Of a DNA stretch of 64,000 bases, positions 8,216-17,176 are shown in pieces (within the stretch, counting starts at the first letter, position 1; every line of letters begins with the position of its first letter). The stretch is taken from positions 1-64,000 of the forward strand of contig NZ_JANFDA010000007.1 in the NCBI RefSeq assembly GCF_040493455.1. Direction: 5' to 3'. Source of the stretch: Microcosmobacter sp040493455. GTDB taxonomy: Bacteria > Bacteroidota > Bacteroidia > Flavobacteriales > Flavobacteriaceae. Made by a program: the position numbers and the translations under genes. Below the pieces are notes generated by a model. It saw only the letters and a program-made list of their open reading frames with translations. It was not told where the DNA came from and did no database searches.

Positions 8216-11200
8216 TTAAGCTTCAACTAAATCCTCTTCTTTTACTTTATCTTTTAAAGACTCAGCTGCATCACCTTTGCGAGCTGTATCGTACATTATT
8301 GGTGTAGCTATAAACATAGATGAGTATGTACCAACAATAACACCAACGATCAATCCAAATAAGAATCCTCTTAATGAATCTGCACCTAAGATGAACATCG
8401 CCAATAACACCACTAATGTAGTCAGAGACGTGTTTAATGTACGACTCAATGTACTATTTAGCGAGGCATTGATTGTTCTACCAAAATCCCACTTGGTATG
8501 CTCATTCAAGAATTCTCTAATTCTATCGAACACTACCACGGTATCATTCAGTGAGTAACCAATCACCGTTAATATCGCTGCAATAAATGCTTGGTCAATC
8601 TCCATGCTAAATGGCATAAAACTCCATGTCAATGAGAAGATTCCTAATACTATAAGTACATCGTGGAATACTGCGGCTACTGCACCAAGAGAGAATTGCC
8701 ATCTCTTGAATCGCGCCAAGATGTATAAGAATACTACGACTAATGATCCTAGAATTGCCCAAATAGAAGATTGCTTGATATCATCCGCTATCGTTGGACT
8801 CACTTTTCCTGAATACATTTTACCAATCTTAGCATCTCCCGATCCGTCAACAAATTGATCATACGTCATGTTTGCTGGTAAGAATGGTTTTAGAGATTCG
8901 AATAACGCCGTTTGGATTTCTTCATCAGCTTCAGCAGAGTTTTCATCTACTCTAAACTTCGTAGAGATTTTCAATTGATTATCAGAACCGATAGTCTTTA
9001 CTTCTGCACTTCCGAATACAGCATTTACAGCACCCTTAACTTCTTCTGTGCTAACGCTATTTTCAAATCTTACTTGATATGTTCTACCTCCAACGAAGTC
9101 GATACCTTGGTCTAATCCTTTAGTGAATAATGATCCTAAACTTGCTAAAATCAATATACCAGATATGATGTAAGCTACTTTACGTTTGCTTAAGAAGTCG
9201 ATATTGATGTTTCTGAACAATCCTTTTGTTAAGGCTGTAGAGAACTCTAACTTCCCTCCTCGGTCTGCATACCAGTCCACTAATAGTCTGGTAATGAAAA
9301 TTGCAGTAAATAATGAGGTAACAATACCTATTAATAATGTAGTTGCAAAACCTTTGATTGGTCCTGTACCGAATACGAATAGGATGATTGCCGTAAGACC
9401 TGTTGTAATGTTGGCATCCAAGATTGAAGATAATGCATTGGCAAAACCATCTTTAATTGATGACTTTTGGTCTTTACCTTTTGCGAGTTCTTCCCGTATA
9501 CGTTCAAAGATAAGTACGTTGGCATCCACCGAAATACCGATTGTTAATACGATACCTGCAATACCTGGTAATGTTAATACTGCTCCTAAACCTGAAAGTA
9601 CTCCGAAAATCAATAGGATGTTTAATAATAAAGCGATATCAGCAAAAATACCTGCTTTACCATAGTAGAATATCATCCAGATAAGTACTAATCCTAATGC
9701 GATAAGGAAAGACATCATTCCACTATCGATAGCTTCTTGTCCTAAAGATGGACCAACTTCATCTGCTTGTACAATATCCGCAGATGCAGGTAATTTACCT
9801 GCTCTAAGTACAGTTGCTAAATCTAGCGCTTCATTTACTGTGAAGTTTCCAGAGATTTCTGAGTTACCACCAGAAATAGGCCCATTAGAAACACCTGGAG
9901 CAGAGTATACTGTTTTATCTAAAACAATAGCAATATAACCTTGAGTTTCATAAGCTCTTCTGGTCATATCTTCCCAAGTTTTAGCGCCTTTTGCATTCAT
10001 TTGCATACTTACAGATGGTTGTCCCACCTGGCTGTAAGATTGTCTCGCATCAGTAATAACGGCACCGCTTAATTCTGGAACTCCAGTTCTGTTATTCTTT
10101 ATTGCGTATAAGTCTACAGTTTCTATGTTAGCTTCTGCATTAAATACTGGTAGGCCAAAAGCAAACCTCACAAAACGTTGGTCAGCAGGAAGTAAAGCTC
10201 TGTTTGCTGGGTCGTTTAATTGCTTTAATACTTCTTCCTGATCTTTAGATTCAAAAACAGCAATCACAGGACCACCACCAAAACCAGCAATCTTCAATGG
10301 ATTTACATCTTCAATGTTTGTAGAATCAGATTCTATTTGACCTGTAAGATTATCAATTGTATTTTCTGTCGTGTCAGTAGAATCTACTTCTTCTGTAACT
10401 TCTTCGGTTTCATCATCTGCTTTATTAGCTTCTACTAATCTTTGATTTACTTGAATTAAGTAACCTGCAATCTCATCAGCCTTAAATACATCCCAGAACT
10501 GTAACTGTGCAGTCTTAGTAATTAAGTCTATAGCTCTTTGCTTGTCCTTAACACCTGGTAATTCGATTAGGATTCTTCCTGAATTTCCTAAACGTTGAAT
10601 GTTTGGTTGTGTAACTCCAAACTGGTCGATACGTTTACGTAATACTTCGAAAGCAGATTGAATGGTTTCATCGATCTTTACTTCGATAACGCGCTGCACT
10701 TGCTCATCAGTCATATCGATAGTAACCTCATCACTTAGTGAGCGATTAGCGAAAATATCTGGAGAGGCTAACTTAGTGTCTCCTTTAATAGCATCAAAAG
10801 CCTTAAAGAACGACTCCAAGTAAGATTCTTGAGCGTCTTTTTGTATTTCTGTTGCATCAGCCAAAGCCTGATTGAAAATAGGGTCTTTACTTTGGTTTGC
10901 TAATCCTTTAAGGATATCTTTTACAGAAATTTCAATAATTGCATTGATACCACCCTTAAGGTCAAGACCTAAGTTCATGGCATTTTCCTTAACTTCTTTG
11001 AATGTAAAGTTCTTTAGTCCTAAGTCGTAGACTTCTTTCGTAGACAATGAATCTAGGTAACGAATTTCTTCATTATTAGACTCAGTAATATCCTCTGGAA
11101 ATTTGTTCTCAGCATATACCTTTGCTTCATCCTCAATACTGTTGGCCTTGAATGTGAATGACAATTGGTAAATACTTACCAGTCCAAACAATAAGGCAAA

Positions 11201-11227
11201 CAATTTTACTAATCCTTTGTTTTGCAT
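8216..11227 (-). CDS. secDF: Fused protein-export membrane proteins SecD and SecF
   Basis: A 1003-residue SecDF fusion that uses the proton gradient to help the Sec translocon pull preproteins across the cytoplasmic membrane. The SecD half has a first membrane segment (about 8-25), LGLDLKGG (about 86-93), a long periplasmic P1 region ending in YSAPGVSNGPISGG, then five membrane segments. The SecF half begins near residue 668 and carries DQGIDFVGG. An acidic Glu/Asp/Thr-rich insert (about 270-305) lies inside P1. Fusion of SecD and SecF is usual in Bacteroidota. Its own promoter lies at 11263-11270. Confidence 0.96.
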   Translation of the reverse strand: MQNKGLVKLFALLFGLVSIYQLSFTFKANSIEDEAKVYAENKFPEDITESNNEEIRYLDSLSTKEVYDLGLKNFTFKEVKENAMNLGLDLKGGINAIIEISVKDILKGLANQSKDPIFNQALADATEIQKDAQESYLESFFKAFDAIKGDTKLASPDIFANRSLSDEVTIDMTDEQVQRVIEVKIDETIQSAFEVLRKRIDQFGVTQPNIQRLGNSGRILIELPGVKDKQRAIDLITKTAQLQFWDVFKADEIAGYLIQVNQRLVEANKADDETEEVTEEVDSTDTTENTIDNLTGQIESDSTNIEDVNPLKIAGFGGGPVIAVFESKDQEEVLKQLNDPANRALLPADQRFVRFAFGLPVFNAEANIETVDLYAIKNNRTGVPELSGAVITDARQSYSQVGQPSVSMQMNAKGAKTWEDMTRRAYETQGYIAIVLDKTVYSAPGVSNGPISGGNSEISGNFTVNEALDLATVLRAGKLPASADIVQADEVGPSLGQEAIDSGMMSFLIALGLVLIWMIFYYGKAGIFADIALLLNILLIFGVLSGLGAVLTLPGIAGIVLTIGISVDANVLIFERIREELAKGKDQKSSIKDGFANALSSILDANITTGLTAIILFVFGTGPIKGFATTLLIGIVTSLFTAIFITRLLVDWYADRGGKLEFSTALTKGLFRNINIDFLSKRKVAYIISGILILASLGSLFTKGLDQGIDFVGGRTYQVRFENSVSTEEVKGAVNAVFGSAEVKTIGSDNQLKISTKFRVDENSAEADEEIQTALFESLKPFLPANMTYDQFVDGSGDAKIGKMYSGKVSPTIADDIKQSSIWAILGSLVVVFLYILARFKRWQFSLGAVAAVFHDVLIVLGIFSLTWSFMPFSMEIDQAFIAAILTVIGYSLNDTVVVFDRIREFLNEHTKWDFGRTINASLNSTLSRTLNTSLTTLVVLLAMFILGADSLRGFLFGLIVGVIVGTYSSMFIATPIMYDTARKGDAAESLKDKVKEEDLVEA

Positions 11228-11262
11228 TGTATTATATTTTGGTCAAATTTTTTAAAAACGAG

Positions 11263-11292
11263 CAAATATATCATTTACCCTCGATTTGACAA
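11263..11292 (-). promoter_or_regulatory. secDF promoter: TTG-N19-TATATTTG
   Basis: On the minus strand a TTG is followed after 19 nt by TATATTTG (11270-11263), the complete Bacteroidota -33/-7 arrangement, 36 bp before the secDF ATG. It is the best-formed housekeeping promoter in the window. Confidence 0.7.
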
Positions 11293-11459
11293 TTATTTTT
11301 TTATGTTTAAACGACTAACACAGCTACTATATCGCTTATGTTAATATTGGAAACTAAACTTTAGTTTTTTATTGTGTAGTATTTGAGTTTTCGGAATAAG
11401 CTTTAGAGCGCAATACTAGTTTATAGAATAGTTCTATTAAAACTCCTAGCTTTAATAAT

Positions 11460-12083
11460 TTAAGCTCCGATATGTGAAGGTCCTGCTCTAACTTCAGGTA
11501 TCTGATATAATTTATTGTCTATAGCTAAGACAATAGTTTCTTGAGTTTTTAGAGTAGTTGCTTCATCGAAAAACTTCAACCTGTAACCGTTAGTGTTTGA
11601 AATACCACTGAGACTTGTTGATGTAGAGCGATCATTTTCTGGTTGAGATTCTAAAAATAGTTTCCCATTGAATCCATCTAGATTAGTAGATTGATGGATT
11701 TCATAGACATCTAGATTGTAACTAATCTGATCGTCAGAAGAGGAAAGTGGTATCTCTGAATGACCATTATTGTCATCCGAAGTATTAGCTAATAAACTAT
11801 TATCAGACAGTGCCTCTTTAACAGCAATGACTTCGGAGTTACTGTAGTAGCTTATTTTCAGGTTTCCATCATCACCTCTAACAACACTAATATTATCAGC
11901 TCCAAGTGCTGTTAATTGCTCTTGAACTTTTAGTATAGTTTGTTGTGCTTCTTCATTAGAAACCTCATCATCATTGAATTGTAAAACAATTTCCTGATTT
12001 GGAACAACGACTTGTTGTTGATGAATAGCTCCTAAAACAAATAGAAGTATTATAAACGATATGTGACTCCAGCGGATTTTCAC
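11460..12083 (-). CDS. Membrane-anchored protein with truncated SecD P1-like sequence
   Basis: A 207-residue protein with one N-terminal hydrophobic segment (about 7-20) and a periplasmic remainder. Residues 32-95 have the alternating helix/strand pattern of the SecD P1 base. The C-terminus (IVLAIDNKLYQIPEVRAGPSHIG) lines up with the SecDF segment IAIVLDKTVYSAPGVSNGPI and then stops. The start codon is GTG at 12083, six bases after a TATATTTG promoter box. It follows the 304-residue SecD-like lipoprotein gene by 37 bp. Relation to SecD is my alignment by eye; function unknown. Confidence 0.65.
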   Translation of the reverse strand: MKIRWSHISFIILLFVLGAIHQQQVVVPNQEIVLQFNDDEVSNEEAQQTILKVQEQLTALGADNISVVRGDDGNLKISYYSNSEVIAVKEALSDNSLLANTSDDNNGHSEIPLSSSDDQISYNLDVYEIHQSTNLDGFNGKLFLESQPENDRSTSTSLSGISNTNGYRLKFFDEATTLKTQETIVLAIDNKLYQIPEVRAGPSHIGA

Positions 12084-12088
12084 GACGC

Positions 12089-12096
12089 CAAATATA
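12089..12096 (-). promoter_or_regulatory. -7 box TATATTTG directly before a GTG start
   Basis: TATATTTG on the minus strand ends 6 bases before the GTG start at 12083, so the transcript would begin at or next to the start codon (leaderless). Confidence 0.45.
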
Positions 12097-12120
12097 GTAA
12101 AATATAGTATTATCTGGTGT

Positions 12121-13035
12121 TTATTCTCGCTTTATTAACTTAACTTCTAGCAGCTTGAGCACTGGGATACTGCGTTTAGATTTTAAAACTGTAGAAATAG
12201 ATTGTGCTTCTTCTAATGTGAAATTTCCAGAAATCTCACTCCTTCCCCCTTCTATTGGACCTACAGATACTCCTGGTGCTGAAAAAACAACATTATTTAA
12301 GGTTATAGCTATGTTACGCTGTTCTTGATATGCTCTTCCTGTCATCAATTCCCACCTCTGAGCGCCTTCTTCATTCATTTCTATTGCCACACATGGTTTT
12401 CCTATATAATTGTAATTCTGCATTGCATTTACAATGTGACTCTCATTGACTAATGCTCTTTGTCTTCCACTTGTTTCTAAAGCATATAAGGTAATATTAC
12501 CTGATTCGTCTGGTATTCCGTATAAAAATTTGATTCCTTCTAATTCTTTTGCAGTGGACTCTTCTATTTTTACTTTATTTAAAAAGGTATTCATTTTTAA
12601 AGTGTCTTTTACTGCCAGATCGAATATCCCTACATATGAAACTTTTAGACTTTCGATTTGCATCAAAGGATCATCATCGCCATTCTCGTTAAAGCTAGCT
12701 TGAGTCTGAGCTAGTATGGGAATTACGTCATCTTTTTTCAAGCAAAACCAGAAATCTAATTTACCTTCATTTGTTATGATTTGAATCAAATTACTTTCAT
12801 TGTACTCACCATAATATTCAACAACTATCTGATTGTTCTCACTCAGTTTTACTTCATAATCATCACTAAACCTACTCAATCTCTCTTTTATTGTTTCTAC
12901 TGTGCTGTTCTTCTCTTCTATGCTTATTGAGGTTTCATCAGCAAAAGCACAAACGATTTTGACACCTTCTTTGTTTTGGCTAAAATTTCCACACGAAAAA
13001 AGTAATAAAAGACTGAGCAATGCTATTCTTTTCAT
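12121..13035 (-). CDS. Free-standing SecD P1-domain lipoprotein
   Basis: A 304-residue protein with a lipoprotein signal (lipobox LLFSC, Cys15) and no other membrane segment. The mature part matches the periplasmic P1 region of SecD. It has a base region (about 25-90) and a head region ending in IAITLNNVVFSAPGVS, VGPIEGGRSEISGNF and EEAQSISTVL, nearly the same as the SecDF sequence encoded at 8216-11227. SecD P1 contacts the emerging substrate, so a periplasm-facing, membrane-tethered copy could act as an accessory chaperone. That role is inferred. It is followed by a second SecD-like gene and then by secDF. Confidence 0.75.
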   Translation of the reverse strand: MKRIALLSLLLLFSCGNFSQNKEGVKIVCAFADETSISIEEKNSTVETIKERLSRFSDDYEVKLSENNQIVVEYYGEYNESNLIQIITNEGKLDFWFCLKKDDVIPILAQTQASFNENGDDDPLMQIESLKVSYVGIFDLAVKDTLKMNTFLNKVKIEESTAKELEGIKFLYGIPDESGNITLYALETSGRQRALVNESHIVNAMQNYNYIGKPCVAIEMNEEGAQRWELMTGRAYQEQRNIAITLNNVVFSAPGVSVGPIEGGRSEISGNFTLEEAQSISTVLKSKRSIPVLKLLEVKLIKRE

Positions 13036-13101
13036 TTAATTCTATTTTGGGTTTTAATATAGATAAATTCTTTCAAGATACTCTTGGAATTATCTAAACA
13101 A

Positions 13102-13145
13102 AAAAGCAGCTGCACTTCGACTCCGCTCAGTGATCAGCTGCTTTT
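13102..13145 (-). terminator. Terminator with inserted REP-like sequence, downstream of mdh/DUF4412 genes
   Basis: AAAAGCAGCTG (13102-13112) and CAGCTGCTTTT (13135-13145) form an 11-bp stem ending in a U-run on the minus transcript. The loop holds CACTTCGACTCCGCTCAGTG, whose ends (CACT/AGTG) also pair. Confidence 0.8.
13113..13132. repeat. REP-like dispersed element inside a terminator loop
   Basis: CACTTCGACTCCGCTCAGTG, GC-richer than its surroundings, carries the CTTCGACTCCGCTCAG core that I recall as a short dispersed repeat in many Bacteroidota and other genomes. Only one copy lies in this window. Confidence 0.5.
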
Positions 13146-13170
13146 AAATTTTATTTAACTCTAAGGAGTA

Positions 13171-13833
13171 TTAATCTACACCATCTGGTGTAATCTTTTC
13201 GAATCCTTTAGGAGGGGTTAAGTTAAACATATCGTCTGCCACAACTTCTTTATCGATTCCTGTAGCTTCAGTGATGATAGTCATCATAGAACCCATTTGG
13301 TTTACTTTTATTTCCATGAATAGAGGAAAGCCTTTAACTTTTTCTCCAAACTTAGTCTTGTCTGTAGCGATTTTTAAAGCTTCGGTAGAAAAAAGAATCA
13401 TATTCATGTTCACACCTTGCTCTTCCATACTCAATTTATAACCTTGACATTTATAGCCTAGAATTGTTTTGGTCTCATCGATTTTTTCAACCTTAACTTT
13501 ATCAAAATCTTCTTCAGAAATATTATTAAGGTCTATTTCTGTATAGGATTTACCCATCATTGGATTATCCATTAATACGATTCCTTTTTTAGCATCATTA
13601 TCAACGATAGTAACATTGCTTCCTGTCATTGCAGATGACACTTCGGTTCTAGACTTATTCCCTTTGAAATAAGTTACTGTACTCATTTCTCCAACCATTG
13701 CCAATTGTGCATTGACTTGTTCGTTGTCGCTAGACATAGTTTGCTTTAGTGTAACTTTTCCTTCGGTAATGTTTTCTTGTGCTACTGCTGTTAGCCCTAA
13801 GGTTAAGAACAATGCAAAAAATAGCTTTTTCAT
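13171..13833 (-). CDS. Secreted DUF4412-like protein
   Basis: A 220-residue protein with a signal peptide (cleavage after about AVAQ, residue 19) and no lipobox. The mature part has the pattern of flavobacterial DUF4412/GLPGLI-like proteins: an early beta strand with TVTYFKGNKSRTE, a central LGYKCQGYKL segment and a C-terminal FNLTPPKGFEKI. Such proteins are periplasmic or outer-membrane-associated and have no proven function. It starts 17 bp after mdh stops and is probably co-transcribed with it. Confidence 0.75.
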   Translation of the reverse strand: MKKLFFALFLTLGLTAVAQENITEGKVTLKQTMSSDNEQVNAQLAMVGEMSTVTYFKGNKSRTEVSSAMTGSNVTIVDNDAKKGIVLMDNPMMGKSYTEIDLNNISEEDFDKVKVEKIDETKTILGYKCQGYKLSMEEQGVNMNMILFSTEALKIATDKTKFGEKVKGFPLFMEIKVNQMGSMMTIITEATGIDKEVVADDMFNLTPPKGFEKITPDGVD

Positions 13834-13850
13834 GTAATAATATTTAAAGT

Positions 13851-14777
13851 TTAAATTTCTAATAACCCGTTTGTCTTCTGAACTCCAGCAGCACTTTCTG
13901 CCATGTGCGCTTGTTCAGCATCGTTAAGTTCGATCTCAACGATTTTCTCTATTCCTCCTCTACCAAGAACAACAGGAACACCAATACAAAGATCTGATAA
14001 TCCATATTCTCCATCTAATAATGCAGAACAAGGGAAAATCTTCTTTTGGTCACAAGCTATTGCCTGCACTAACCCGCTCACTGCAGCTCCTGGTGCATAC
14101 CAAGCAGATGTTCCTAATAACTTTGTTAATGTAGCTCCACCTACTTTAGTATCTTCTTTTACTTGGTTTAAACGTTCATCCGAAATAAAAGCAGATACTG
14201 GCACAGAATTTCTTGTCGCCAAACGTGTTAAAGGCACCATGCCTTTGTCACTATGTCCTCCAATTACCATGCCATCTACATCGCTAATTGGTGCACTAAG
14301 GGCTTCTGCTAATCTATATTTGAAACGTGCAGAGTCTAATGCTCCTCCCATTCCTATGATTCTATGTTTTGGTAATCCAGTAGTTTTGTGTACCAAATAT
14401 GTCATGGTATCCATTGGATTACTAACTACGATAATAATTGTATTTGGGGAATGTTCTATTAAACTTGAAGATACAGACTTCACAATACCAGCATTGATAC
14501 CAATTAACTCTTCGCGTGTCATTCCTGGTTTTCTAGGAATTCCTGAAGTAATTACACAAATATCACTATTTGCAGTTTTAGAATAATCGCTAGTACTTCC
14601 TGTGATTTTAGTGTCAAATCCATTTAATGAAGCGGTTTGCATTAAATCCATGGCTTTACCTTCTGCATAACCTTCTTTAATGTCTAATAAAACTACTTCT
14701 GAAGCAAAATTCTTAATGGCAATATATTCAGCACAACTTGCACCTACTGCTCCTGCACCAACTACTGTAACTTTCAT
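13851..14777 (-). CDS. mdh: Malate dehydrogenase
   Basis: Interconverts malate and oxaloacetate with NAD in the citric acid cycle. The 308 residues match the lactate-dehydrogenase-like MDH family: N-terminal VGAGAVGASCA nucleotide-binding loop, an acidic residue at the end of the second strand (LLDIKEG) typical of NAD preference, substrate arginines in the GIPRKPGMTRE loop, and catalytic His175 in GGHSDKGMVP. The usual GGHGDxMVP is varied here by one insertion, which I believe is normal for flavobacteria. Promoter at 14818-14825. Confidence 0.95.
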   Translation of the reverse strand: MKVTVVGAGAVGASCAEYIAIKNFASEVVLLDIKEGYAEGKAMDLMQTASLNGFDTKITGSTSDYSKTANSDICVITSGIPRKPGMTREELIGINAGIVKSVSSSLIEHSPNTIIIVVSNPMDTMTYLVHKTTGLPKHRIIGMGGALDSARFKYRLAEALSAPISDVDGMVIGGHSDKGMVPLTRLATRNSVPVSAFISDERLNQVKEDTKVGGATLTKLLGTSAWYAPGAAVSGLVQAIACDQKKIFPCSALLDGEYGLSDLCIGVPVVLGRGGIEKIVEIELNDAEQAHMAESAAGVQKTNGLLEI

Positions 14778-14817
14778 TTAAATATTATTTTTTAATGTTG
14801 AATAAAATAAAGAGTCG

Positions 14818-14825
14818 CAAAATTA
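14818..14825 (-). promoter_or_regulatory. mdh promoter, -7 box TAATTTTG
   Basis: TAATTTTG on the minus strand matches TAnnTTTG and lies 41 bp before the mdh ATG. Confidence 0.5.
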
Positions 14826-14901
14826 CGAATAATTAGCACCAATAAAAACGCTTGACGTAAAGATTATTACGGAAATGGCAATATTAAAAACTAAGAAGTT
14901 A

Positions 14902-16221
14902 TTATCTGACTATCACCTTGATAGATTCATAGCCATGATAGGTATATAAAACAAGAAAATACGCACCAGGTGTTAGCGACGAAGTTTCCCATGAAATATG
15001 GTGATCTCCGCTGGATTTCATACCTCTACTAATCGTCTGGACTCGTTTCCCATTAATGTCATAAACACTCAATTCTGCAAAGGTGTTATTTACGAGATTG
15101 ACCATGATATCTGTATTGCCTTCAACAGGAACTTTACCATCTATAGTTATGGTATGTCCTTTTGGCTGGTTGATTTCAAACTCTTCTATGCTTAGTGAAG
15201 CATCGGCATATCTATATACATTAGTTCCAGAGCTATACATTAGTGTATCATTTACTCTCTGAAAACGGTTAAAACTAGAACCCACACTTGGTTTATACTC
15301 CCAGGTTTGTCCTCCATCTAAAGTCTCGTAAAATAGCTGGTTAAAGCCACCAATCCAGCCTATATCTTCTGTGAGAAAGCCTATGCCTTGCATAGTTCCA
15401 GAGGTATTGGTGGTTACGACATTCTCTAAATTCCAGTTTTGTCCTCCATCTGTGGATTTATAATACTGAGGACTTGGTTCAAACTCTTCAATGGAGACAT
15501 AAAACACATCGTCATTTAGCTGTTGAATCTTCCAGGCTCTCTGGTTATTGTGATTTGCTGTTGCTAATACATTCCAATTGGCACCACCATTTGTAGTTCC
15601 TAAAATGACTGCTCTCAATCCAGTTCCCTGCGCACTCTGACCAACAGCCCAGCCATTGTTTTCATCTTTAAAATAAACATCCACCAATCCATTGGCTAAT
15701 GATGCCATACTCTGATACGTCCAATTATCTCCCTGATCTGTAGATTTCATAATGTACGCTTGTCCATAAAACACGCCTGTAATGAAGATGGTATTTTCGC
15801 TAGCAAAAGATATCCCACAAATTCCTAGTACATTAGCAGGAAAATTAGATGTAATGTCTTCCCAGTTTTGCCCTCCATCTGTGGTTCTAAGTAGCTGAGC
15901 AGTTGGGTTTCCATTAGCTAGAGTTCCGGCGACACCTACTTGATCATTATAAAACTCTACGCTTCTAAAGTATAAATCAGAATCATAAAATTGCTGAGTC
16001 CAGTTTTGTCCTCCATTTGTAGTCTTTAGTATTTGACCTCCTCCATCAACAACCCAACCTATATCTGGGTCTACAAAGTGCATATCTTCGAAACGCCAAC
16101 TAAAGGTGTTAGCATTGAGCGTTTGCCATGATTGCGAATAGCCATTGAATGTTGATAAAAATGTAATTAAAACAATAAGCTTTCCTAAGATAAAAGGTCG
16201 TGGTGATTGAAGCGCTAACAT
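14902..16221 (-). CDS. Ycf48-like beta-propeller protein with T9SS type A sorting domain
   Basis: A 439-residue secreted protein. After an N-terminal hydrophobic signal (about 10-28) come repeated Asp-box blades of the type LxTTNGGQNWxxQ, seen at least six times between residues 30 and 330, typical of Ycf48/BNR-type propellers. The last 75 residues (LSVYDINGKRV, SWETSSLTPGAYFLVL, ending IKVIVR) form a type A type-IX sorting domain, so the protein is likely delivered to the cell surface or outside. Start at the ATG 13 bp after a TACTTTTG box. Confidence 0.88.
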   Translation of the reverse strand: MLALQSPRPFILGKLIVLITFLSTFNGYSQSWQTLNANTFSWRFEDMHFVDPDIGWVVDGGGQILKTTNGGQNWTQQFYDSDLYFRSVEFYNDQVGVAGTLANGNPTAQLLRTTDGGQNWEDITSNFPANVLGICGISFASENTIFITGVFYGQAYIMKSTDQGDNWTYQSMASLANGLVDVYFKDENNGWAVGQSAQGTGLRAVILGTTNGGANWNVLATANHNNQRAWKIQQLNDDVFYVSIEEFEPSPQYYKSTDGGQNWNLENVVTTNTSGTMQGIGFLTEDIGWIGGFNQLFYETLDGGQTWEYKPSVGSSFNRFQRVNDTLMYSSGTNVYRYADASLSIEEFEINQPKGHTITIDGKVPVEGNTDIMVNLVNNTFAELSVYDINGKRVQTISRGMKSSGDHHISWETSSLTPGAYFLVLYTYHGYESIKVIVR

Positions 16222-16233
16222 AATTTTTTAGCT

Positions 16234-16241
16234 CAAAAGTA
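16234..16241 (-). promoter_or_regulatory. Promoter -7 box TACTTTTG of the Ycf48-like gene
   Basis: TACTTTTG on the minus strand fits TAnnTTTG and lies 13 bp before the start codon, giving a very short leader. Confidence 0.45.
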
Positions 16242-16280
16242 TCGATCAAAAACCTTTAGAAATAGTAAAAAAACGAAATG

Positions 16281-17090
16281 CTAGTTTGCTACTAAATTCA
16301 AAATATCGCCATCTGGATTAATGGACTTCAGGAATTGTTTCGGGCTATAACCTGTAAACATTTTGAAATCTTTTATGCAATGCGACTGATCGTAAAACCC
16401 ATGTGCTAAGGCTAACTGGGTAAGTGTATCTTCTTGATTTTGCTTCAGGTTGTCAATAATGTTATTAATTCTAATAATCTTGTTGTAATGATGTGGCGAA
16501 ATACCGATTTCAGTTTTAAATCTTTGTTCAAGTCGACGTTTGCTGACATTTAGATTATTCAAATTTAAATCACTAGTATTATGATCAAAACGATTAAAAA
16601 CGGTTTGTAGTGTTTCATTTTGATTTGTCGAGCAATGCTTCAATAAATACTTTTCTACAGCTTTTATTCGACTAGTCAAGGTTTTAGCATTGATTATCTT
16701 ATCACTCAGTGTTTTTATTTGCTTCAGCTCTAAGCTTTCTAAGTCGACGCTTTGATCTGTAAGGTAGTGCATGTCTATCTTCCAAAATTGATTGACTGCC
16801 CAAGGATAAAATTTAACTCCAAAAACATGTATCGCTCCTTGAGAAATATCTAAATCGACATAGTTTTTTATTTGTCCAAAAACATGAAAACGATCTGTTG
16901 CAGCATTAGAATCTTTACCAGAAAAGTTGCATTGCCATGGCGTACCAAGGTGAAATACCCAGTCGACATAGCCATCTGGGACAAACCTATACTTGGAAAC
17001 ATTGAAGTCTTTCTCGGTCGTTTTTAACGTCCAATAATAGGCTATTATATTTTGAAAAGCTTCTGATGGATGGTATTGCTCAAACTTCAT
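16281..17090 (-). CDS. AraC-family transcriptional regulator (DUF6597-type N-domain)
   Basis: A 269-residue DNA-binding protein. The N-terminal part begins with YHPSEAFQNIIAYYWTL and includes FVPDGYVDWVFHLG, typical of the DUF6597 sensor domain of AraC regulators. The C-terminal 100 residues hold the two helix-turn-helix motifs of AraC, with VSKRRLEQRF and GFYDQSHCIKDFKMFTGYSPKQF. It is divergent from a second AraC gene across an 86-bp gap. The ligand is unknown. Confidence 0.88.
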   Translation of the reverse strand: MKFEQYHPSEAFQNIIAYYWTLKTTEKDFNVSKYRFVPDGYVDWVFHLGTPWQCNFSGKDSNAATDRFHVFGQIKNYVDLDISQGAIHVFGVKFYPWAVNQFWKIDMHYLTDQSVDLESLELKQIKTLSDKIINAKTLTSRIKAVEKYLLKHCSTNQNETLQTVFNRFDHNTSDLNLNNLNVSKRRLEQRFKTEIGISPHHYNKIIRINNIIDNLKQNQEDTLTQLALAHGFYDQSHCIKDFKMFTGYSPKQFLKSINPDGDILNLVAN

Positions 17091-17176
17091 ATGCTTTAAA
17101 GATAAATGAAATTGTTAAGCCTTTAAAATTTGAGATTACTTGAAAAAAACATAACTTAAACTCAATAATCACTGTA

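Noticed and set aside
8277..9665. Open frames opposite secDF
   Set aside because: Antisense shadows of a conserved gene; no independent evidence.
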